The position numbers were made by a program, and so were the translations under genes. From Mycobacterium lepraemurium (lineage in GTDB: Bacteria; Actinomycetota; Actinomycetes; Mycobacteriales; Mycobacteriaceae), in contig CP021238.1 in NCBI GenBank assembly GCA_002291465.1, forward strand, positions 2,294,001 through 2,358,000: a DNA stretch of 64,000 nucleotides. The letters are read 5' to 3'. Below, in pieces: positions 52,288-63,789 of the stretch; position 1 is the first letter of the stretch, and each line of letters starts with the position of its first letter. Below the pieces are notes generated by a model. The model was given only the letters and a program-made list of their open reading frames with translations. It was not told where the DNA came from and ran no database searches.

Positions 52288-52963
52288 ATGCGCAGTCATG
52301 GCTGGGCGGGAAACACGCCGGCATCCGATGCGGAGGCGATCGAGCGCATCCTCGACGCCGCCGACCGGGGTCATCGCCGAACGCGGGTCGGCGTTGCGGA
52401 TCGCCGACGTGACGCGGGCACTGGGCGTGACCCGGCAGACGGTCTACCGCTACTTCCCGGGTACGCAGGCGTTGTTGGTGGCCTCGGCGATGCGGTCGGC
52501 CGACGGCTTCCTGGACCGGATGGCGGCCCATCTCGACGGCGTGACCGACCCGGTGGTGGCGATCACCGAAGGGATGGCGTTCGCCGTCGAGGAGCTGGCC
52601 TCCGACCACCAGGTCGATTTCGCCCTCAACCAGCGCCACCGCGGCGGCCAGAAGGTGTCGATCATCTCCGACACCGCGTTGGCGTTCGGCCGATCCATGC
52701 TGCACTGTTACGACATCGACTGGGAGAGTTACGGTTTCGACGAAGCTGGGCTGGAAGAGCTGAACGAGTTCTCGTTGCGGGTGCTGCATTCCTTCCTCAC
52801 CGACCCGGGCCGTCCGCCACACACCGGCGCGGATCTGCGGCGCTACCTGACCCGCTGGATCAGGCCGGCAGTCGCCTACCCGCAGCTGCTCCGCGCGATG
52901 GACGCGCTGGGCGCCGCCGAGCCGCAGCAACGCCCCCGCCGGCGGGCGTCGAAAGCGTCCTGA
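52288..52963 (+). pseudogene. TetR-family transcriptional regulator, frameshifted
   Basis: From ATG 52288: SHGWAGNTPASDAEAIERILDAA. One extra G near 52370 then shifts the frame. The continuation GVIAERGSALRIADVTRALGV, RQTVYRYFPGTQALL is a classical TetR helix-turn-helix. The ligand domain is open to 52963. It is divergent from the amidohydrolase gene with about 185 bp between them, so it was probably its regulator. Both are now broken, which fits loss of the pathway as a unit. Confidence 0.75.
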
Positions 52964-53132
52964 GCACCCACGCCGGCATTCCAGGCCCAGGCCCCCAAGG
53001 CCCCGGCGCAGCGACCGTACATGTGCACCGACATGTCCGTCGCGGGTGCCCGCAAGGCCGGCCGGTGGTTGTCTTCGTCACAGCACGATCGCCCGGCACG
53101 CGCCGGCGGCCGTGCTGTGGCAGGATCGCGAT

Positions 53133-53816
53133 GTGAAGGCGCGTCCCCTAGCTGGCTTGAGTTGTGCTGTGCTGTCGCCGTTTTGGGCGCTGCACCTCGG
53201 TCCGGCGCTCATCGGTCCGGCCGCGCCGGCAGCCGCGGATTCGTGCCCTGACGTCGAGGTGGTGTTTGCTCGCGGCACCTCCGAACCTCCCGGCGTCGGA
53301 CGGATCGGCCAGAGCTTTGTCGACACGCTGCGGTCGCGCCTCGGCACGAAGTCCGTCGGCGCCTACCCCGTCAACTACCCCGCCACCACCGACTTCCCCA
53401 CCGCCGCCGACGGCATCAGCGATGCCGGCGCCCACGTGCAGCAGATGGCCGCGAATTGCCCCCGGACCAAGATGGTGCTGGGCGGCTACTCCCAGGGCGC
53501 CGCGGTGATGGGCTTCGTCACCGAAAGCTCGGTGCCGGACGGGGTCCAACTGGTGCAGTCGCTGCAGCCGATGCCGGCAGCCGTCGCCAACCACGTGGCG
53601 ACCGTTGCCCTGTTCGGCAAGCCGTCAACGCCGTTCATGAGCATCATCAACGAGCCGCCGGTCACCATCGGGCCGCTGTATGCCGCCAAGACCATCGAAT
53701 TGTGCGTGCCGGGCGACCCGATCTGTTCCGGGGCAGTCAACCCGGCCGCGCATCGGCAGTACGTCGAGGCGGGGATGGTCGATCAGGCGGTCGACTTCAC
53801 CGCCGACCGGGTGTAG
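53133..53816 (+). CDS. Cutinase-like secreted esterase (Culp family)
   Basis: An intact 227-residue exported alpha/beta hydrolase. It has a signal peptide (AGLSCAVLSPFWALHLG .. AAAD), DSCPDVEVVFARGTSEPPG, the nucleophile elbow GGYSQGAAV, Asp in GDPICSG and His in AAHRQYV. The four cysteines fit two disulfides. Culp proteins hydrolyse lipid esters outside the cell. The GTG at 53133 is chosen because it begins directly before the signal peptide. It is one of few intact genes in this stretch. Confidence 0.88.
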   Translation: MKARPLAGLSCAVLSPFWALHLGPALIGPAAPAAADSCPDVEVVFARGTSEPPGVGRIGQSFVDTLRSRLGTKSVGAYPVNYPATTDFPTAADGISDAGAHVQQMAANCPRTKMVLGGYSQGAAVMGFVTESSVPDGVQLVQSLQPMPAAVANHVATVALFGKPSTPFMSIINEPPVTIGPLYAAKTIELCVPGDPICSGAVNPAAHRQYVEAGMVDQAVDFTADRV

Positions 53817-53849
53817 GCCGCAATCGTCGGCACGTCCCGATCCGGCGGA

Positions 53850-54723
53850 TCATGGCGTCGCCGCCGCGCCGATCATCGTGTGCACCTCCTCGATCGACCA
53901 CGGCCCGGCCCGATGATGATCGCTATAGCCCAGCAGGCGCGGTGTTTGACGGTCGAAGCTGCCCACGAACCCGCCTGCGGCGACAAGGATCTGGCCCGTC
54001 ACGTCGCGCGCCAAGTCGCTGACGAAGTAACCGTAGACCGGCGCCACGAAGACAGGCCGGGACGCTGCCGGTCATGTCGTCGAGCAGCCCGCGACGGTGC
54101 AGGTCCTCGATGTGTAGTTCGTAGTCGGCGCCGGTGGACAGCCGTGTCCGGGCGCCGGGACACACCACGTTGGCCCGGACGCCGTAGGCCTTCAATTCGG
54201 CGGCGATGGCCATGGTCAGCGCGTTGACGGCACCCTTGCCCGTCGGGTAGCCGGTCCCGCCGTAGTCGCCCAGGAGCGCCACCGAACTGGTGTTGACGAT
54301 GGACCCGTGCCACTGCTAGACCATGACCGGGGCGGCCGCCCGGCAGGTGTGGAAAGCGGTGCCCAGGTGGGCGCCGATGAGGTGGTCGAATTCGTCGGCG
54401 GTGATGTTCAGGATCGATGAGCCCGCGGGTTCAGCGATGCCGGCGCAGTTGATCAAGGCGTCCAGCCGCCCGAACGCGCCGATGCACTCGTCGACGAGGC
54501 TCCGGGCGATGCGCTCGTCGTCGGCGGCGCCCACCACCGCGGTGGCGCGCCCCCCGGCGGTGATCGCCGCAACCGTCTCCTGCACGGCCTGCGGGTCGCG
54601 GCCATTGACGACCACCCCGGCGCCCAGGCCGGCCAGCAGTTCGGCGACCGCGCGCCCGATACCGCGGCAGCCGCCCGACACCACCGCGCCGCGCCCGGAC
54701 GATAACGCGTCGGCACCGCTCAC
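53850..54723 (-). pseudogene. Short-chain dehydrogenase/reductase, nonsense codon and frameshift
   Basis: An SDR read as AVVSGGCRGIGRAVAELLAG (NAD(P) motif), INCAGIAEPAG (NAG motif) and SIVNTSSVAL. The catalytic Tyr and Lys lie in YPTGKGA. A TAG at 54316-54318 interrupts just before QWHGSIVNTSS. A shift near 54065 precedes VYGYFVSDLARDVTGQIL, and the frame then runs to 53850. The start is uncertain; a GTG at 54723 fits. About 290 codons. Substrate unknown. Confidence 0.75.
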
Positions 54724-55448
54724 CGCGGCCACCACCCAGCGCCGGCATGCGGTCGAGGTAAACCCTTTCGCGCGAACGATTTTCGCGATCGGATACCGGC
54801 TAGCCGCCCGGCAGGGATGTCGAACATTAGCCGAACAGTACCCAGCCGTCGCGAAAATGAGAACCGGCGCTCCCGGCCAACCGGATGCTCGGCCACCTAT
54901 GCGACCACCCGGGTGCGCGGCCGCGCCGAAAATCCCGAACGGATACGCCCCTGCGCACACCGGAGTGAAACGAGTCACCGAGGGCCGTCGGGACCCCGCA
55001 CAGGCTGCGACGCTGTTTGCTCACGGCCAATCCGGACCGCACGGAGCACCGGTGACGCGGCTGCCGGTCCATCCCCGGGCCTTGCTGGGCCGGCGCCGAT
55101 ACACGTCGGAAACTGTTAAGAAAAGCCCGCAATCTGCTGCCGTAAGCGATCGCCGGGTGCGGCGATTGGGCGTATAGCGCCACTGAGGTCCGTTATGGAC
55201 GCGTCGCCTTTAGCTAAAGCCGCACGGCTACTGAGCTTGGTATGGCTCCGGCGATCCACGATCTGAGTCACCTTCCTGCTAGTCCGTGCGACGGGTAATC
55301 GACCGTCCGGCGGATAAGGATGCAGTGGAGGCGACCGTGCGCATCGCTGCGAGGTCCCGCTGCACGACTCGAGGAGTGAGTCAGCAATGCAAACTTGTTC
55401 CCGCGCAGTTGTTTACCCGATTCGTCGAGTGAAGAGGTGCGCCAGCCT
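54724..55448. other. Non-coding gap upstream of the SigF-like gene
   Basis: About 725 bp with no recognised gene. It contains the upstream regions of the SDR remnant and the sigma factor. No anti-sigma gene is seen, unlike the usX-sigF layout of M. tuberculosis. Confidence 0.5.
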
Positions 55449-56258
55449 ATGACCAACGCAATCGCTCCGACACCTACAGCTGCCCGGCCCACCACCCAAT
55501 CCGACGATTCGTACGAAGACGTCGTCGAGATGTTCCTGGAACTGCGCCGGATGCCCGCGGAATCGCACGAGTACTGCCATCAGCGTGAGCGCATCGTGGC
55601 CCGATGCCTGCCCCTGGCCGATCACGTGGCCAGCCATTTCTCCCGCCGCGACGAGGGGCTCGACGACTTGGTCCAGGTCGCGCGGCTGGGGCTGATGAAC
55701 GCCGTCAACCGCTTCGATCCGGCGAAGGGTCCCAGCTTCATCGGGTTCGCCGTACCCACCATGATGGGCGAGGTCCGCCGCTATTTCCGTGACTACAGCT
55801 GGGGGATGCGGGTGCCCCGCCGGCTGCGCGAGTTGCACGTGCAGATCGGCAGGACGACCGCCGACCTCGCCCAGCAGCTCGGCCGGGCGCCGAACGCTGG
55901 CGAGCTGTCGCAGGTGCTCGAGGTTCCGCGGGAAGAGATCGTCGAATGCCTGGTCGCCGGCGACGCCTATCGCCTCGACTCGTTGGATGCGCCGCAGGGT
56001 GCGGACAGTTCCGGGACGCCGCGGTCGGTGGCCGACTCGGTGGGCAACATCGACCCGCAGATTGAGCACATCACCAACCGGGAAGCGCTGCGGGTCCTGG
56101 TCGCCACCCTGCCGCACCGCGAACGCGAGGTGTTGCGGATGCGGTTCTTCGAATCCATGACGCAGAGCCAGATAGCCGAGCGGATCGGCGTCTCGCATAT
56201 GCAGGTCTCGCGCATCCTGGCAAACACCCTGCGCTGCCTGCGCGACCAGCTCGAGTAA
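55449..56258 (+). CDS. SigF-like (group 3, SigB/F/G family) sigma factor
   Basis: An intact 269-residue sigma factor clearly related to SigF. Region 2 contains CLPLADHVASHFSRR, LVQVARLGLMNAVNRFDP and FAVPTMMGEVRRYFRDYSW. Region 3 contains VPRRLRELHVQIG. The region 4 helix-turn-helix is MTQSQIAERIGVSHMQVSRIL. It differs from M. tuberculosis SigF at many places, so it may be a paralogue of the main sigF. The ATG at 55449 is chosen because the upstream extension has no sigma homology. A downstream lipoprotein gene is 126 bp away. Confidence 0.85.
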   Translation: MTNAIAPTPTAARPTTQSDDSYEDVVEMFLELRRMPAESHEYCHQRERIVARCLPLADHVASHFSRRDEGLDDLVQVARLGLMNAVNRFDPAKGPSFIGFAVPTMMGEVRRYFRDYSWGMRVPRRLRELHVQIGRTTADLAQQLGRAPNAGELSQVLEVPREEIVECLVAGDAYRLDSLDAPQGADSSGTPRSVADSVGNIDPQIEHITNREALRVLVATLPHREREVLRMRFFESMTQSQIAERIGVSHMQVSRILANTLRCLRDQLE

Positions 56259-56384
56259 ATCGCTCATACCAGGAGTGCTCCGCGGCATTCGCTGCCGCGG
56301 AGCACTGTACTGTGCGATGCGGAAGACGAACCCGACTGTGTCGCCGGGGAGGTCGCCGGGAAGCCTGGAAGGGAGCTCAATGCG

Positions 56385-57020
56385 ATGAGGACTTCACGTG
56401 CAGTGATCGCGGGGGTGGCGGCGACGACGGCGCTGGCCGTGTCGGTCGCCGGGTGCGGCAGCAACAACAAGTCGCAGCCTTCGACGTCGAAGACCGGATC
56501 CGCCACCTCGTCGACCTCGGCCACCAGCCCCGCCGCGGCACCGCCCTCGTCGCCGGCGCCGGCGACGCCCAACGAGTACGCCAAGCTGCTCATCCAGGCG
56601 AGCGACATCAACGCGCCAGTCCCCTTCACCGGCGCTCCACCGACCGACAACCCCAATGGCCAGCCCGGCGTGTCCACCACCTTCAAAGACGAGGACGGCA
56701 GCCACGCCATCAAGATCACCATCGGCATCTACGACGACCCCGGCGCCGCGACGAACGCGTTGAACGCGGCGAAGGGCCAGCAGGGTGCCGTGGTCAAAGA
56801 CCCCAGCACGCAGCCGTCCAACATCGGCAGCGGCGGCACGATGCTGATGGGTAACGCACCCGACCGCAGCAAGGGTGTGGTGGTATTGCTGTTCACCGAG
56901 GGCAAGACGCTGGCGACGCTGCAGTTCGACGGTCCCACCGACATGCTGGCCCCGCCCGATTTCGTCAACGACGTCGGCCAGAAGCAGGACGCGGCCATCA
57001 AGAAGGGGCTGGGCGGGTAG
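56385..57020 (+). CDS. Putative lipoprotein
   Basis: An intact 211-residue protein with a lipoprotein signal (TTALAVSVAGC, lipobox VAGC with Cys at about 24), a Ser/Thr/Pro/Ala linker and a C-terminal domain (NEYAKLLIQASDINAPV, HAIKITIGIYDDPGAA, VVLLFTEGKTLATLQFDGP). It would be anchored on the outer face of the inner membrane. The domain resembles other mycobacterial lipoproteins of unknown function. I do not assign a name. It is followed 27 bp on by a membrane protein gene. Confidence 0.75.
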   Translation: MRTSRAVIAGVAATTALAVSVAGCGSNNKSQPSTSKTGSATSSTSATSPAAAPPSSPAPATPNEYAKLLIQASDINAPVPFTGAPPTDNPNGQPGVSTTFKDEDGSHAIKITIGIYDDPGAATNALNAAKGQQGAVVKDPSTQPSNIGSGGTMLMGNAPDRSKGVVVLLFTEGKTLATLQFDGPTDMLAPPDFVNDVGQKQDAAIKKGLGG

Positions 57021-57047
57021 CCAGCGGGCTGCGGAGGGGGGCACGAC

Positions 57048-57510
57048 GTGAACGTCATCAACGGGATGCCGGCCCATGCGCTGCTGGTGCATTTCGCGCT
57101 GGTTCTGGTGCCGCTGACGGCGTTGCTGGACATCGTGTGCGGGCTCCTGGCCGGCGGCGCGGCGCGGGCAGCTGATGTTGCTGACGGTGATCCTGGCCGT
57201 GGTCACGATGACGCTGACGCCGATCACCATCGACGCCGGCGGATGGCTGTACGACCAGCGGGCCAACCCCAGCCCCATCCTGCAGGAGCACGCCACCCTC
57301 GGCAGTGCGATGACCTACTTTTCCGCTGCCCTGCTGGCCGTCGCGATCATGCTGGCACTGCTGGGCCTGATCGAACGCCGGTCGGACAAGCGGCGTCTGC
57401 TGACCCGCGGCGTCGTCGCGGTCCTGGCGCTGGGCATCGGCATCGCCTCGATGGTCCAGATCTACCGGGTGGTGACGCTGGGGCCCAATCGGTTTGGGGC
57501 GGCGAGATAG
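57048..57510 (+). pseudogene. DUF2231 membrane protein, frameshifted
   Basis: A GTG at 57048 starts NVINGMPAHALLVHFALVL, the DUF2231 N-terminus with the conserved His pair. An extra C near 57146 breaks the frame in CGLWPAARRGQLM. The rest (LLTVILAVVTMTLTPI, GSAMTYFSAALLAVAIML, VVAVLALGIGIASMV) is open to 57510 in another frame. Four membrane helices in all. The role is unknown, possibly metal or heme related in some members. Ends close to the BVMO remnant on the other strand. Confidence 0.75.
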
Positions 57511-57574
57511 CGCACCTGAAAGGCGCACCCGGGATAACGGTCCCCGGATCAGCCGGTCGGGGTGAGCAGATGTC

Positions 57575-59328
<1,754 letters not shown>

Positions 59329-59330
59329 TG

Positions 59331-60506
59331 CTACTCCCCCTGCAGCAGCAGGGCGACCTGCTCGCTCATGATGCCGCCGTTGCCGGTCACGAAGGCGGTG
59401 TGGCAGCCGGGCGCCTGGGCGTCGCCGGCCCGGCCCATGATCTGGCGGGCGCCGTCAACCACATGGTGCATGCCGCCGGCCTGGCCGAAGGACAGTTGGC
59501 CGCCCGCGGTGTTCAGCGGGAAGTCGCCCCGATGGGTCAGGTCGTGTCCGCCGATCCATTGCATGCCTTGGCCTTTCGCACAGAATCCGGCGTCTTCCAG
59601 GCTCATCAGCACCGTGATCGTGTAGCAGTCGTAGATCGAGGCGACGTCCACATCCGGCCGGTCCAGCCCGGCCATCGCGAAGGCCCGCTCGGCGGCGCGC
59701 GATCGGGGGCGTACGTCGGGGTCTTGAAGGCGATGTGTTCGCCGAAGCCCTTGATCCACACCGGGCGGTGGCGGCCGCGGCGGGCGAGGTCGGGGTTGGC
59801 GATCAACACCGCGGCTCCCCCCGTGCACGCGCATCACCGTCTCCAGCATGTGGATGGGGTCGGCGATCATCGGGCTGTCCAGCACGTCGGCCGCCGTGAT
59901 CGGGGTGCCGAAGAAGACGGCGCCGGGATGGGCGCACGCGTTGCTGCGCTGGTCGACGGCGATCTTGGCGAGCGCGGCGGGGTCGTAGCCTAATTCCGCG
60001 GCGTACCGCTGGGCGATCTGCGCGTAGGGCGCGTTCTGGCCGACGTTGCCGTAGGGGATCTCGAATTCGGCCTGCGGCGAGCCGTAGTTGTTGGATGACG
60101 CCCCATACCAATTGGGTTCGGGCGGGGCCGGCGCGCGGAGTGCGGCACCGACGCGGACCCGGGGACCACGGCCAGCGCCGCCTCGCAGACGCCGAGTTCG
60201 ACGGCCGCCACGGCCCGCCACACCATGCCCGCGGAGCTGGCCCCGCCCAGATCGACGCGCTCACCGAAATCACATGCCAGGACCAGGTATTCGCACAGGG
60301 TGGCCGGTACGAACATGGCCGACTCGGCGACGCCGTGGGTCAGCAGCCCGTTGACCCGGCCGGGGTCGACGCCGGCGTCCTCGATCACCAGCTTTGCCAG
60401 CAACGCGTACTGGTCGCGGGTGAACCGCGGCGGACCGGTCGGCCGTCGCTCGGCCGGCAGCTCCGCGATGCCGACGGATCGCCGCTTCGCCGCGCAGCCC
60501 GGTCAC
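59331..60506 (-). pseudogene. SCP-x/Ltp2-type thiolase, at least four frameshifts
   Basis: Pieces in order, starting from a GTG at 60506 (TGLRGEAAI): a shift near 60481, then LLAKLVIEDAGVDPGRVNGLL and DLGGASSAGMVWRAV. A shift near 60130 precedes NWYGASSNNYGSPQ. An extra G in the G-run near 59825 precedes LIANPDLARRGRHRPVWI. The frame returns near 59695 at ERAFAMAGLDRPD. The end HTAFVTGNGGIMSEQVALLL lies at 59331. Family and neighbours fit a steroid or lipid side-chain thiolase/aldolase. Non-functional. Confidence 0.8.
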
Positions 60507-60939
60507 GACCGAGCTTCCCTCCGCGGCAGCTGCACGGTGGCCGTGCCGGGCATCAGCACGGTGTCGTCGCGCCGGCCGGCATGTCCAAATCGACCAGGCC
60601 GGAGCCGATTTCGTCCAGCCGCTTGCCGGTGACCCGGCCGCCGAAACTGAGCGGTTCGCCCGGATAGGCGACCGCCCGGTTCCGCACCGAGAACGACACC
60701 AGTCGTCCGCGTTCGCCGATCCAGTCCCCCAGCGCGCGGGCGAGCAGCGCCGCCTGAAGCGGGCCGTGCACCAGCACATCGTCGTATCCCTCGGCGCGCG
60801 CCCACTCTTTGTCGTAGTGGATGCGGTGACCGTTGTAAGTGGCGGCGCTGAAGAAGAACACCTGGGTTTCGTCGATGGTGACGGTCAAGGTGGGGATGTG
60901 ATCGCCCACGCTAACGTCGTCGTAGAACAGCTCGGTCAT
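60503..60939 (-). pseudogene. MaoC-like hydratase, late frameshift
   Basis: A hot-dog fold hydratase of about 145 residues: TELFYDDVSVGDHIPTL, YNGHRIHYDKEWARAEG with Asp/His-type catalytic residues, VLVHGPLQAALLARAL. Near 60575 the frame is lost in LDMPAG, and DDTVLMPGTATVQLPRRE is read in another frame to 60503. Only about 25 residues are affected. It resembles ChsH1 in size and setting, partner of the second MaoC gene just upstream. Confidence 0.72.
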
Positions 60940-60965
60940 GGCGGCCTTTTCTCGGTCGGGTCTTG

Positions 60966-61466
60966 CTAGGGTCGGGCGATCATCGACGTCGATGCCTCGG
61001 CCAGCAGCTCGTCGTGCTGGTTGCGGTACACCGTGTGCCACGTGACGAGCACGAATCTGCTGGAGCAGCCCTACTTTTCGACGATCGAGGCGATGGTTCG
61101 GACCATATCGACCCGGTCGCGGTGATAGGCGGGCAGGTGGAAGGTGGAGCTTTCCCCGCCAGCCATCCGCTTGGGTGCGCGCGGAAACGCGAGACTGCCC
61201 GAGACCGCGCCGGAGGATCCGTCGGGGCGCAGCGAGTCCAGCCGCGAGACGCCGAGGATCGCGTATTGCAAAAACAGCGGCGGGCAGATGATGCCGCGAA
61301 AGCCATTGGCGCGCGCGTAATCCGGGTCGAAATACAACGGGTTGTGGTCGCCGACCGCCGCGGCCCAGCGCTACCAATCCCGTTGGTTCACTTCGCCGGT
61401 CGCCGACGCGGCGACCGTACCCACCCGCGCCGCCGACTCGGCGTCGACCAAGCTGTCCTCACTCAC
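60966..61466 (-). pseudogene. MaoC-like hydratase, two nonsense codons
   Basis: One frame of about 167 codons from a GTG at 61466 (SEDSLVDAESAARVG) to 60966. It is interrupted by TAG at 61371-61373 (NQRDW stop RWAAAVGDHNPLYFDPDYA) and TAG at 61071-61073 (TIASIVEK stop GCSSRFVLVTWHTVYRNQ). There is no frameshift. The hydratase motif GDHNPLYFDPDYA with FRGIICPPLF is clear. Its start overlaps the acyl-CoA dehydrogenase stop by eight bases. It resembles ChsH2 in context. Confidence 0.8.
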
Positions 61467-62591
61467 CGATCTCCTCCCAGGTTTGTTCGAGCCACGATGC
61501 CGCGACGTCGGCGCCGCTGCCCAGCGTCGAACCGAGCCGGGCCCGTTCGCTCCACAGATGCAAGTCGGTCTCGGTGACATAGCCCATGCCGCCGTGCAGT
61601 TGGTGCGCGTCGCGCGTGATCAGTCGGGCGGCGGTGGCCGCATGCATGCGCGCGACGGCCGTCTCCCGGCTCGCGGTGCGGCCGCGTCCCAGCCAGAACA
61701 CCGCAGCGTATGCGGCCAATCGCGCCGCCGCCAGCGCGATGTGCATGTTGGCGACCAGATGCTGGGCGGCCTGAAACGAGGCGATGGACCGGCCGAATTG
61801 GTGACGCAGCTTGGTGTAGTCGACGGTGCGGTCCAGCACGGCCTGCCCAACGCCGACCAGGTCGAGCGAACCCAACGCCACCGCGGTGTTGGCCAGCCGG
61901 CGCAGGTCGGCCGGGGTGACGCCCGCGGCCACGGCGTCGAGCACCGCGTCGTCGCCACCGGCATGTTCATCGCGACCGCGAAGGCCCGGTGCCCGCCGGC
62001 CATGTCCAGCGGCGCCAGGCTCACGCCCTCGGTGTGCGGGTCGACCAGGAACACCAGTGTCCGCCCGGCCGCGGCGGCCGATGCCACGACGAAGTCAGCG
62101 ACGTCGGCGTCGGCGACGTAGTCGACGGTTCCGTTCACCCGCCACTGGGAGGCCGGCGCGCCGGCCCGATCGGCGCGCAGCACCGGGGACACCAGCGCGG
62201 CGTCGCGGGCGCTTCACAGCGCGGTGGTGGCGCGCAGGCTGCCCGACACCAGCGGCGGCAACCACCGGGCCTTGGCGTCCCCGGAGCCGAGCCGGTCGAC
62301 GGCCAGAGCCGCCTGCACGCTGTTGTGCACCGTCGTCGGGCACAGCGCCCGGCCAGCTTCGGTGTAGAAGACCGCCAGGTCGTCCAGCGAGCCGCCGGAG
62401 CCGCCGTACTCCTCGGCGATGGCCAGGCCGAAGACACCCGCGCCGCTCAGCGCCTTCCACAACGCGGGGGTGCGACGGTCGGCGTCCGGTTCGTTCAGCG
62501 CTCGCACAAGGTGCAGCGGGTTCTCGGTGGCCAGCAGCGCGCGCAGCGACGCCGCGAAGCCGCGCTGTTCGGCGGTCGGCGTCAGTTTCAT
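61459..62591 (-). pseudogene. Acyl-CoA dehydrogenase (FadE-like), nonsense and frameshift
   Basis: About 380 codons: KLTPTAEQRGFAASLRALL, FGLAIAEEYGGSGGSL. A TGA at 62214-62216 follows LRATTAL. The frame is then lost near 61965, in PVATTRC in place of PVGDDAVLDAV. The C-terminal domain LVGVGQAVLDRTVDYTKLR, LHGGMGYVTETDLHLW continues to 61459. It lacks the catalytic Glu of standard dehydrogenases at the usual place, as one subunit of FadE28/29-type heteromers does. It is paired with the next FadE gene. Confidence 0.78.
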
Positions 62592-62610
62592 CTGGGTGGT
62601 CGGGTCCGGG

Positions 62611-63789
62611 TCAGCGTCCGTAGCTCGGCATGGCGTGCCCGCGCTGGGCGATGATGTCGCGCAGCACCTCGTTGGTGCCCCCGCCGAAGCGCATCAGCGG
62701 GGCCGCCCGGTAGAGCCGCTCGAATTTGCCTGCCAGCGGGGCGTTTTCGCTGCGATGCGCCAGCAGCCCGTCCACTCCGAGCAGGTCGAGCGCCAGATCC
62801 GCGATGCGCTGACGCAGCTCGCTGGTGAAGATCTTTTCGACGCTGACCTCGACAGTCGGGATGACGCCGCTGTCCAGGATCGACGCCGCCTCGTAGCCCA
62901 TCAGGGTGGCTACCGCCACGTCGGCTTCGGCCTGCGCCAGCCGGCGGCGCAGCCACGGGTAGTCGGCGGGCACCGTCCGGTCGCGGCACGGCCGCCGCGC
63001 CAGCTCGTGCAGTTCCTCGACGGCGCGGCGCAGGTCACCCGCGTTGGTCAGGGCTCCCCGTTCGAGATCGAGCGCGCCGGTGATGTAGGTCCAGCCGTGG
63101 TTGACTTCGCCGATCAGATTGGTGACCGGCGCCTACACGTCATGGAAATACACCTCGTTGGTGCGGTAGCCCGACCACGCGTACAGCGGGCGGATGTCGA
63201 CCCCAGGGCTGTCGATGGGAACGATGACGACCGAGATGCCGCGATGCCGGGTGCCGGTGGGATCGGTGCGCACACAGAGCCATTCGTGCGTCGCCCGCTG
63301 CTCCCCGCCGTCCCAGATCTTGGTGCCGTTGACCACCCACTCCTCGCCGTCGCGGACGGCGCTGGTGCGCAGGTTGGCCAGGTCGGTTCCCGCGTCGGGC
63401 TCGGAATAGCCGACCGCGCAGATCATTTCGCCCTTGGCGATCAGCGGCAGCCATTCGGTTTTGTTGCGTTCGGTGCCGTGCCGCATGATCATCGGCGCCA
63501 CCGACGTCACGGTCAGGTCGGGGCCCGGCACGCCCCAGTATTCGAATTCGCTCATCAGCAGGTGCAGGTGCACGGCGCCCAGCCCCAGGCCGCCGTGCTC
63601 GCGGGGCCAGTTCAGCCCGAACCAGCCCTTGGCGCCGATCTTGCGCCGAAACCGGGCCACTTCGCCGTCGGGAAACTCGAGATCGTGTTGGGCGAGCTCG
63701 GCCCGCAACTCCCCAGTGACGTTGTCGCGCAGGAATTCGCGAATCTCGGCCAGCCAGGCGCGCTGTCCCGCGTCGAGTTCGAAATCCAT
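62611..63789 (-). pseudogene. Acyl-CoA dehydrogenase (FadE-like), single nonsense codon
   Basis: One continuous frame of about 392 codons: DFELDAGQRAWLAEIREFL, GLNWPREHGGLGLG, CAVGYSEPDAGTDLA (FAD/substrate loop) and GTKIWDGGEQRATHEW. It is interrupted by TAG at 63133-63135 after EVYFHDV. It then goes on as APVTNLIGEVNHGW to RFGGGTNEVLRDIIAQRGH at 62611. The start at 63789 is preferred. It is the first gene in the window of the minus-strand side-chain operon. Truncation would remove the C-terminal helical domain. Confidence 0.8.
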
